A stretch of 64,000 bases of DNA. It comes from Pleodorina starrii. Taxonomy: Eukaryota; Chlorophyta; Chlorophyceae; Chlamydomonadales; Volvocaceae. Shown here piece by piece: positions 22,645 through 32,200 of the stretch (its first letter is position 1; each line of letters begins with the position of its first letter). The DNA lies in assembly GCA_030267565.1 (NCBI GenBank), contig BRXU01000037.1, positions 248,001-312,000 of the forward strand, read 5' to 3'. Made by a program: the position numbers and the translations under genes. The notes below the pieces were generated by a model, which ran no database searches, had not been told where the DNA came from, and saw only the letters and a program-made list of their open reading frames with translations.

Positions 22645-23212
22645 GCCCTGGCCCCGCCCTGCCCCGCCCTGCAGTGCCCCGAAGTGCCCTGCCACGCCCC
22701 GCCCTGCCCCGCCCCACCGCGCCCCGTCCCGCTCTACACCCCGCTCCACACCCCGCCCTGCCACGCCCTGCCCCGTTCGATCCCGCGCCGCCCTGCCCGC
22801 CCCACCCTTCCCTTCCGTTCCCTTCCCCGCCCCGCTCCGCCCCGCCCTGCCCCGCCCCGGCCTGCCCCTTCCCCGCCCTGCCCCGTCCCGCCCCGACCCA
22901 CCCTGCCCCGCCCCGACCCGTACCGCTCCGCCATACCCTCCCCCGCCCTGCCCCACCCCACCCCGTCCCGCTCCGCCCAGCCCCAGCGCCCCTCCCAGCC
23001 TTGGTCACCCCCTGCCCCGCCCCATTCCGCCCTGCCCCGGCCCGCCCCACAGTGCGCCCTCCCCTACCCGCCCCGCCCGTCCCGTCCCCGCCCCGCCCCT
23101 CCCCGCACCGGCCCACCCCGCCCCGTCGCCCTGCCCCGCCCTGCCCCGCCCCGCCCTTCCCTGCCCTGCCCCGCCCTGCTCCGCCCCGCCCTGCCCCACC
23201 CCGGCTTACAGC
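22645..23212. repeat. C-rich array (CCCCGCCCTG-type)
   Basis: A second, longer array of CCCCGCCCTGCCCCGCCC units with strong strand asymmetry. It resembles 20740-21135 and joins directly to an interspersed-repeat copy at 23215. Confidence 0.8.
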
Positions 23213-24131
23213 CCACCGGCCGCGGCACTGCTGCTTGTGCATTTATTGCAGCCGCCGCCAGCAGTTGTGCCGCAAGCCCCACGGCCCCCAACCTAGCGTA
23301 CGACGCTTGGGCACTGCCACCGTCAGCAGCGGCGCCGCCGCCAGCAGCGGCGGTGCTGCTGCCACCGCCAGCAGCGGCTCTCGACCCCCCCGACACAGGA
23401 CTCCCAGGCGCCCCACCGCCTAGCCCCACACGGTGCCCCCGGCCCTCCTTCCGGGCCCCCTGGTCCCCCCGCCGGGCCCCCTAAACTTTGGCATCGCCAA
23501 CTTCGATCAACAGCGTCCGTTTTTAGCCTGCACAGGAGCGATGCAACCCCGCCCCACCATGCCCCCCACCGGGCCCCCATCAGACGTGCAACAGCCGGTG
23601 GGCTGTAGGCCCCGCCCGGATCGTCACAACACACCGGCCGCCGGGATGGTGTGCAACCCTGTTGCTTTCTGCTTTTACCAGTCCACAGCACCAAGCGCTT
23701 TCTGTTTGGATGCATCGCAAACCATCCAGTCGCGGGTTTCACACATACATTTGAGCCCATTCCTGGTATGTGCTGGAATGACAAAAGGGGTGGGCTGTAC
23801 AACTGACTTGATTGTCACGACCTACCGGGGCAGCCGGGGTGGTGTGCAACTCGGCTGTTGATTACTTTTAGCAGTCCACAGCACCATGCGCTTCTTATTG
23901 GGATGCATCAAAAACCAGGCGCGGGTTGCACACCATCCCGGCGGCCGGTGTGCTGTGACGATCCAGGCGGCACTGCTGCTGGTGCATTTGTTGCAGCCGC
24001 CGCCAGCAGTTGTGCCGCCACCCACGCCGGTGCCGCCACCCCCGCCAGTTGTGCCGTCACCCCCGCCGGGGCAGTGGTGCTGCCATCGCCAGCAGTGGCC
24101 CCTGCAGGGCCCCGGCGCCCCCCGCCCAGGC

Positions 24132-24802
24132 CCCCGACGGCGCCCCTGGACCCCCGCCGGGCCCCCCTAACTTTGGCATCACCAACTTCGATCCACAACA
24201 TGTTGCGTCCGTTTTTGGCCCATACAGCCGCCATACGGCGGACGATACTAGACAAACATACACACAGGACCCTGTCCAGAGTTATATGGCGGTAAAAACC
24301 ACCGTATGCGACGAGTACCCATATGGGCTGCTATCACGCACGGGCTGTTAAGGCTTGCGAACACGCACGAAGTGCTCTCGTCCCGAAAAGCGACGGCCAT
24401 ACTCACTTGAAAGAGCAATTTGTGTGAGCCGCTGACATCAGCCAAGTCCTCTCCTGGCCGCTAGCGCCACGATGTTCCAGCCAGCCACGACACGCCATGT
24501 CCATGGAGACCACGCCAGGCAGCTAGCTCCGAGCTGCTCGCCACCCAGGCCGCCTGAGCATGTGTCCCAGCCTAAACGTATGTACAGCCTGCTGCGAGTT
24601 GCGATAAACAACAGGATACGACTAAGCGTCAAGCCGTCAACCTTAGCATTGTCAATGCTCTCAATCTAATTATACAACTCGTTTCTCGTTGCGGTGTATG
24701 CTCGTTGGGCAAGCATTTGTATTTCTATAGGCCAGCACCCCACTTTAACTTCATTGCATTACAACAAGCGCCATGTGAATGAATGAATGAAGCGGTGTTA
24801 TG

Positions 24803-24806
<4 letters not shown>
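24132..24806. repeat. 675-bp direct repeat flanking the Dualen element, 3' side
   Basis: By eye it is identical to 36157-36831 without indels except for one substitution (A at 24387, G at 36412). It ends exactly where the TAA tail of the element begins. Its first part belongs to the interspersed repeat family of the preceding 5 kb and the rest is unique in this window. Confidence 0.93.

Positions 24807-24839
<33 letters not shown>
24807..24839. repeat. (TAA)n tail of the Dualen element
   Basis: Eleven TAA repeats form the 3' end of the element (ATT repeats on its own strand). The truncated copy ends in the same kind of tail. Confidence 0.9.
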
Positions 24840-24840
<1 letters not shown>

Positions 24841-24956
24841 GCCCGACAGAGCCGAGGCGTGGGTTATGGGAGCAGGAGGGGTGGGGTGTCGGGTTGCCCC
24901 GATCCCAGGCCTCTCCCGCTACCGCGGTGAGATTGGGAGCCCGCCGTTGCGGCGGG

Positions 24957-26249
24957 TTAGGGCGGGTCGGCGCTGGTTGTGCTCTGTTGGCGGGGGTCCC
25001 GCTCCAGTTGCCTCCTGGCAGCGACAATTGCGTTCAACGCTCGGACAGCGTGGTCGTGGAGGTCGTTGCAGCATTTTTTGGCCGCTTCGTTGCTCGTTCC
25101 CAGTGAGGTCAGCAGTTGTCGCAGGTCTTTGCGGATGGTGCCGGCGAAGCCCAGGCTAATTGCTTCCTGTTTCGTGTAACATACTTTCCATCCGTGCGCC
25201 GTCAGCATCTGAGCTAGTTCCGCGTGTTGATGGGCCTTGTCGTTTTGTTTCTGTGTGTGATTTGTGTCGGCTGTGTAGCCTACTTCGATTATGTGTACAG
25301 TGTGCTCGCTGGGGTCATCTGGTCCCATGTATTTCGGTGAGCATGTGTCGCTGAGGGGTATGCTGGGGATAAGCAGCAGGTCAGGGCGCTTTTTGGACCG
25401 ATCTTCGTCGGGGATGTTGGGAAGCAGCCACTTGGGCAGGCGTGTGCCGGCCACGTAGTCCGGCTTGTCCTCCATGCTGCAGGCGTCCATGACGATGAAG
25501 CAGCCGCCATGGGCCCCTCTGGACAGTGTTCTGGTGATGGTTTGTACCGCTTGGTTGTGTCGCAGGGTATAGAGAGCGTGCATTCGCGCGTGTTGGCAGC
25601 CTCCCAGGATGTGTGCTCCTGAGTCAGGGATGCGTGTCTTTGTTTGGGGGTCTTTGCACACAGGGCAGTAGCCTGTGGACGTTGGGCCGCCCGGTACAAG
25701 GGGCATGCGAAAGAGCTTTGCGAGTTTGGCATTCCAGAGCTGTCCGTACAGGTAGTCGAGGCACCGTTTGTAATGCCGGTGCCGGCCCGTGCCCCTCTGC
25801 AGGGTTCTTGTGCTGGCATTGATCTCTAGGTCCGGTAAGGCATCCTCTACGTATTTGACGTATGCGGTCTCGTTGGTGTACCCATTGTGTGTCGTCTGGC
25901 TGACCAGAGTGTCGATGCCGCGGTTAAGGTCGTTGGCGTAGCGACCGGCGTTTACGTCGGTCCCCTCGGACTTCCGTAGCCACCAGTGTTTACTTCTTGG
26001 ATTACTGTCTGCTTTCTCTATTACGGCTTCTGCCGGCAGCATTCCCTGCGCCGCAAGGATAGCAGCCTGTACGGCGGCTTTGTCCGCTTCTTCATTATAT
26101 CGAACACCTGTATGTGCTTTGACTTTCAATAGCGACGTTTTAAGCTTGGCGACGGCCCGGGCTTTAAGTGCGGCAACGATGTCCTCGAGCAGTGCTCTAT
26201 GCTTACTCAGCCGCAATTTTTGCGGGTTGTTTATCATCTTCTGGGTCAA
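24957..26249 (-). CDS. Dualen second frame: end of RNase H plus restriction-like endonuclease
   Basis: About 430 codons, open from about 26249 and overlapping the end of the upstream frame in the +1 register. It begins with sequence that completes RNase H (VKAHTGVRYNEEADKAA supplies the usual His and final Asp). It continues with NDLNRGID, a zinc motif CPVCKDP...HILGGCQHARMH and the RLE core (RPDLLLIPSIPL, VHIIEVGYT, then Lys-containing helices), ending in a Cys/Asp-rich tail. RLEs cut the target strand that primes reverse transcription. There is no convincing start codon of its own, so it is probably expressed from the upstream frame in an intact element. The break lies at a GGG run at about 26252-26254, consistent with a one-base insertion. 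Programmed frameshifting is the alternative. Confidence 0.85.
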   Translation of the reverse strand: MTQKMINNPQKLRLSKHRALLEDIVAALKARAVAKLKTSLLKVKAHTGVRYNEEADKAAVQAAILAAQGMLPAEAVIEKADSNPRSKHWWLRKSEGTDVNAGRYANDLNRGIDTLVSQTTHNGYTNETAYVKYVEDALPDLEINASTRTLQRGTGRHRHYKRCLDYLYGQLWNAKLAKLFRMPLVPGGPTSTGYCPVCKDPQTKTRIPDSGAHILGGCQHARMHALYTLRHNQAVQTITRTLSRGAHGGCFIVMDACSMEDKPDYVAGTRLPKWLLPNIPDEDRSKKRPDLLLIPSIPLSDTCSPKYMGPDDPSEHTVHIIEVGYTADTNHTQKQNDKAHQHAELAQMLTAHGWKVCYTKQEAISLGFAGTIRKDLRQLLTSLGTSNEAAKKCCNDLHDHAVRALNAIVAARRQLERDPRQQSTTSADPP

Positions 26250-29200
26250 AGCCCTGGGTCTGGGCCAAACCCTGGATCAAATGGAGCGATGCTTTTGAGT
26301 CCGTCCAAATGCTGAGATGGGCTTGGTTGTGAGGTAGGCCGCGTCGCATGGTGAGTGCCTGATGTATCGCGCTTAGTTCACAGCGCGTAATTGTTTGACA
26401 TCCGTAGGCTCCTGGGTTGACATCTATGAGGAGCGTATGTCCAGTCAGTGCGTCGACTGCTGCGGCGCCGAGTCCTAACATCTTGGTGTTCCCGACCTCG
26501 ACTTCCCTAACCGACCCATCAGTGTAGATGGATGCGTGGGCGTTGTACCGAAGCGGGTTTGCTGCATGGAACGCCAGGTGCGCGGAGCGTCGTTCAGCGG
26601 GTGTGGGGTTACTGCATTTACGAGAGGGCACCGCCTGGTCAGGCGCTCCGGCAGTCATTTTGCGGACGCGTTTCCGTACCCACTGGGGGGCTATCCACGG
26701 CTGGGATTCACCTGTAGGCGCTGGCAGGGTGGTGTGCATACCTAGCGCCTGTCGGAGGCTGCTCACGTGTGATTTGCCCGCGTCGTTACTGACCAGTAGC
26801 AGGGTCAGGCCAACCGGGTAAGGCTTAGTGTCCACGTTGAGCGTGGCGCTTTGCAGTATCCCCTTGGCGGCGAGCGAGTCGATGCTGCCCACTTGCGTGA
26901 CCAGGGGGTGCGATAGGTACCGGGTATACGGCGCTGTACGGGACGTGGGGACTACGATAAGGGTGGCGGTCTGCGTAGCCTCGGTCTTTTTGGCTTCCGC
27001 CCAGCCCAACGCCCACCGCAAGGCATGGTGGCCCTCCTCGGGTGTGGGTTCCGGGTGTGCGATGGACAAGCCGGTAAACGGTTGGGAGTATGCGTCATGG
27101 TTGGCCCCAAAGAGCATGTCTTCTGGGAAGCGTGAGAAGTACGTTTCAGTGCAGTTAGCCACATTTAAAGGGGACGCAAAGCGTTCTGTGCTTGAACCCA
27201 TGGCATTCATGAGACGCGTTGTAAACTGTTCTCCGAGTCCTTGCTCGTGCGCCGCCTTAACGGGGTGTGTTTTGGTGCCCCCTCCATCACGGTAGCGCAG
27301 GAGGAGGCGTGCCACGTCTTCCTCGAAGCCACCCGCCGCTGCAAGCTTGGCGTGCGCCTCCGGCCTCTTACATTTGGCGTCGGAGTGCCTTAGCCACAGG
27401 CTGCACAGCAAGCTGTCCAGGAGCGTGCCGATGCATCGTCCCTGGGGGTCGTAAACCAGCGCGACTCCCTGTTCTAGGAGGCCTGCAGGAGTATCTCCGC
27501 TGCCGTCCCAAGGTGCGCGGTTAGAGGGGTCGGGGTCGCTGTGTTTGCCAATCTGGATGGTGTACCGCCCTGTCGGGCGGATGTCCCTGTCCGGGTTGCC
27601 GGGATATACATCGATTTCTACGTGTTGGCGTAGGAGCCGTTGTCCTCTGGCCTGGTTGAGGCATTCAGAGGCCCATTGGCCTTGCTGCTGCCTCGGATTA
27701 AGGTGCTGGTCTCGGGCTGGCGCAGTGCGCCCGGGGGCCGTCTCGGCTGCCGCCTCTAGGCGGTGTCGGAATGCATTGAGCAGCTCGTTCCAGTTGTCTT
27801 GGGTGGCCAGGCGCGTGCCTTCGTCCTCGGTTCGCTCCCAGTCTACTTCGATCCTTCCGGTGGGGGTTGCCGTATCTGCTGCGGCCTCGTACGGACGTGT
27901 TGCCGTGGGTAGGTATCCGTGCGCTGCGTACAGCTCGAGCGCCCCTTTGGTGATAACTGTGCTTTCCCACTCAACTTGGTAGAAGGTGCTGTGTGTGGGG
28001 TGCCGGGGTGTATCTCTGCGTTGCCGCTTTGCGGCTCGGGGGCCTGCTTCCACCCGCTTGCGGATCTGCGCGTGTATATGGGCTACCCTCTCTTGCTCGC
28101 CGAATAGGTATTGGTTGATGTTGTGGCCGTATTTAAGGGCAACCCCTGTGGGCCATTCTCGCTCTCCCCGCAGCATTTCTTCAAGCTGCGATGCGGTCCC
28201 CACTTCGGCTGCTAGTCCTGGGAGGTCGTGGTGACGCAGCAGGGCTTCACAGTGTGTGACGGTGAGTGGGCTTTCTCTGGGGTCCCATCCGGAGGCAGTT
28301 GTGTCCGTGATGTTGCGGGTGGGTTTTGGGTGCTGCCTCCTGATGTATGCCGTCATGGTTTCTTCGGTAGCGTTGCGTCGGGGCATGTGGCGTCGAGCTT
28401 CCCGCTGCTGCGCTGGGCGCCTCACCTGGCCCTCCTGGGATCCGACTTCCCGTCTCGGGGCCGCCGGATCTGGGCTGAGGTTGTGCGCGGCGGGCGAAGG
28501 GTCTGGCGGCGGGGCCCCGGTCGTGTCCCGGGGGCGGGACACCACATATCGCATGATATTTCCATAAGGCAGCGGCGTGGGTCCTTGTGTGTCGTTCATG
28601 AGGTCCGTCATAATGGGCACACTGGGGATGGCCCGCAGCTCCGGGGGCAGCGCAGTCACCCCTCGGTGCCTCGCCGCGCGGGCGCGTACACTGGGAGCGG
28701 GGTTCAGTGCTAGGCTGAGTTGGTTCAGGGCGATGAGGTGTCGGGGCCCGACACTCCGTCCACCGATGCGTCGGAGCTGGTCCGTGGTAATGAAGTGTGC
28801 TCCTGTGTTCTTATCTTTCAGGACTCGGAGATCCAGGCCCAGCTCAAGCAGAGGCTGTACGCATCTGGAGAGGAGCGCGAGGGTTTTGGGCTCCGTCCCC
28901 GAGTTGCACGCCGCAAGAAGGTGAATGAGAGTGCTTGCTTTCCGTTCGTACCCTTTGCCACAGTCCGTGAGTTCAATGCCCGCCTCCTGCGTGATGGTCA
29001 GCTGCTTTAGCGTCGTGTAGAAGCGGCTTTCCTTCTTGAGGGCGTGCACCGGCATGTCGCCCATGTATCGGCTTTGCAGGCTAAGGAGAGCCCTAGTGAC
29101 TACCCCAAGCCGGCCTTCGTCATTCAGGGAGAGGACGAGAGCTTTGGCCGCCTTGGCGACATAGAGGCTGCGTATGGTGCCGACCCCCAGGCCGAGTTGC

Positions 29201-32200
29201 TTTACTGGACCGAGGATTGCGCGGGTGGGAAACCCCATTTTAAGGTCATAGCTGCGCTTAGCTATGCCAGCAATTTGGGAGTCGAAGCTGGCGATGTCTT
29301 GGGGGGTGTACGCCATAGTGGCCAGGCTGTACGCGACGAATGGGTGGATCAGGGTTTTGATCATGTTGATGCGCTGGTCGGGAGACGCCATGGACTCCTG
29401 GATGCCCTGTCCTCGCCGCGTGATCTCAGCGCGGACATAGGCTACTTGAGGTGCCCAGTCGAGGGTAGGGGTTACATGGACTCCCAGGTATTTGTACGAG
29501 GCGGTCGGGGGCGCGTAGGGTATCGGTGATCCGTCTATACGGATTTGGTCTTTTAGCAGTCGCTCAAGGGCAGTCTGATATTTGCGGGTGCCGGGTCCCC
29601 GGCTCAGGTCCTGGTCCGACCGTGCGCGGCCGTGCAGGATGCCTTGTAGCTGACATTTGCCAACGTTGACCTTCAGGGCTCCCCATTGCGCGTACTGCTC
29701 GATTTTCGCACATTGGAGACGCATGTCTGAAACGCTGTTTGTGAGTGTAACCAAGTCGTCTGCGAACGCTCCCGAGCTGAAATGGTGCCGCTCATTTTCC
29801 TCGGCCTTGAGGCATCCGTACTGGTATCCCCGTCCTCCGCTGTGCAGCCACCTGAGTAGGGGTTCCATATAGATGATGAACAGCACCGGGGACAGCGTGT
29901 CACCCTGAATTGTACCGCGTTCGATGGCTATGTCCGCTGTGCAGCCGTGCTCTGTCCAGATGCGCGTGGTGGCCCGTGAGTATAGGTTAGCTACCACTTC
30001 GATCAGGTCGTCCGGGTAGCCCAGGTCGTACATGATCATGAGCAGCTTGTCGTGATCGATCGTGTTGAACGCAGACGTGAAGTCGATGTATAGAAGGAAG
30101 AGGTCACGGCTGGTGAGGCCCGCGTCCTCGATTGCGTGTAGCACGTTTTGGAGTTGGCGCTCGGTGTTGCGTTGCCTCAGGTAGCCCTCCTGAGCTTCCG
30201 TAAAGATGTGCGCTTGCTCACTGTAGAGTACGATATTCAGCGTAATGTGGCTGGTGTACAGCTTGTAAATTGTGTTCGCCAGGGCGATGGGCCTTTTGTT
30301 CTTAATGAGGAGCGGGTCGCCCTTCTTGGGGATAAGGACCGTGTCGGATTTCGTCCAGTGTGTGGGGATTTCGGCCTTCACCCACATGACCGTAATGGGC
30401 TGGTGGATGGCGGTCTGGAGGTCGGCGGGTAGTGTTTGTAGAAGTTCGTTGGGTATCCCGTCGGGACCTGGGGCCTTGTTTCTCGCGAGGTGGTCGATAG
30501 ACGTGCGGAAGTTGTGTGGATCTAGTACACCCGGGAGGAGCGATGGGGGGGCGTCTCCCCACTTGGCCAGCCCTTCCCTAAGCGGGTCTTGCGCGCCCGG
30601 TCTGGTCCAGGGATAGTTCCGGGGGGCTTCGTTTGGGAGGTACTTTCCCGTTCGTGGGCCAGAGACGGGTCTCGCAAGAAGGGCGAAGTGCGTGTGAAGC
30701 GCATCGAGTATGTTTTTGGAATCAGTACACAGTCGTCCATCGGTTGGGTGTCGGATGGCCGCGATTCCGCGGGGCTGGTCATCGGGTTCAAGGACCTGTC
30801 TGTGCGCGTGCCGGGGCTTTTTGGTTAGTAGCCGCTGGAAGCTTTTCTTTGCCTTGCGTGCGTTAGTTGCGCGAATCTCTCGAGCAAGCTTGGCTATTTC
30901 CCCTCCGGTCTCTTTAATGGCCGCACGCAGGGTGCGAGCTGCGTCTGGTTCTTCGCGCTCAGTGGCGGCATGCTGAGTGGCAGCGCTGCGCTCGGGTGTT
31001 GCCCGTTCCGTTGTGCCGCTGGTGCCTGGGGGCGCCGTGGCCGGATGGGGGGGCGTCGTGCCATTGGCTTGACCCTCCGTTAGTGTAGGTGCCCCTTGCT
31101 CCTGGGGGTCCGTGCGCAGGGCTTTTGCGAGATTATCTTTCATGGTTTTGTGGTCGTTGTGCAGCCTGGCGAGGCGCCTGCCGATGCCACGTCGCGCATG
31201 CAGCTTCCCCGTGCAGGGGGGTTTCTGTTGACAGTGAGATTCCAGTATCCCAAGGCAGCGGTCGAGCAGGTCGCCTAGTTCATGGCTGAGAGTAGTAACG
31301 TCCGTCGCCCGGACGGTATCGTGGTTGCGCAGGTTAGCCAGGAGTGCTCGTGCCTCTTCCTTACCGGCGGCACGTTCCAGCTGTTCGGCGACGTGTCCGA
31401 TGGCTTCGTACGCCGGGTTTAAAGCGCTTAGCAGGTGGGCGATTTCAGAAGTGAGCGTCGCTTCCATCTCCATGTGCGCCCGGGTTTTACTTTCTTTAAG
31501 TATTGGGAGTTGTATGCGGCTCCACGAGCTGGCTGCGTGGTCAGCCGCGGCCTGAGCCGCGGGCGCTGGAAGGAGACGAATACCCGCCAGCGGGATGAAC
31601 GTGCAGAGGGGTTTATGGTCGAAGTTTCCTCCGCATTCGTACACTTGTTCGTACACTGTGCCCTCCTTGTCTGCTGCCGTTCCGGTGTGGGCTGCTAGCA
31701 GGACGTCGTCTATCCGGCTGTGGTGAGTGTCGTGGTCAAGCTGTGTCTGCGTGTAGGTGTAGGCACGCCGCGGAGTAACGACGGGGTTTAGGTTCGCACT
31801 GCTCGAGAAGCTACGATGCACCCTGTCAGCCGGGTAGCATGTGCCCGTGGACCGGTCGCTAGGATGGAGCGTTGCGTTCCAGTCGCCCGCCATGATGAGG
31901 TGCTCCCCCTTGGCGCTGGCCTGTGTGGCGGCGGTTTGTCCGTACTCGTATATCGCTTGCCTGATCAAGGGATCCGCCGGGCAGTAGACCCCCAGCACGT
32001 GTAGGGGGATGCTGCCTGGGGTTTTGATGCGAACGTGTCCGATGTAGCCCTCAAGGCCCGGAGAGACGGGCTCGGCACTCGTGCTGCCTTGGCCGCTAAA
32101 GCGTTCCGCTACCCCAACAATGACACCCGCTTCACGCGTCTTGTTGTGCTCCGGGTGGGGACGGTTGCTCATGTATGTCTGGTATGGCCGGAGGGCCTGT

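Larger units (their letters stand above)
19250..24200. repeat. Cluster of an interspersed repeat family
   Basis: A shared module recurs near 19260-19760, 19850-20000, 23215-23700 and 23840-24230. Landmarks are GGATGGTGTGCAAC, then TTTTAGCAGTCCACAGCACC or TTTTACCAGTCCACAGCACC, CCGGTGTGCTGTGACGATCC, a CTGCTGGTGCATTTGTTG segment and a final ACTTTGGCATCACCAACTTC. The copies differ by substitutions and by Pro-rich expansions. I see no conserved protein, so this is probably a non-autonomous element or satellite-like family. Its last module lies at the start of the 675-bp repeat flanking the full-length Dualen. Confidence 0.6.

Noticed and set aside
20401..23484. Several Pro/Arg-rich frames on both strands
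   Set aside because: They coincide with C-rich arrays, and several frames are open at once with the same period.
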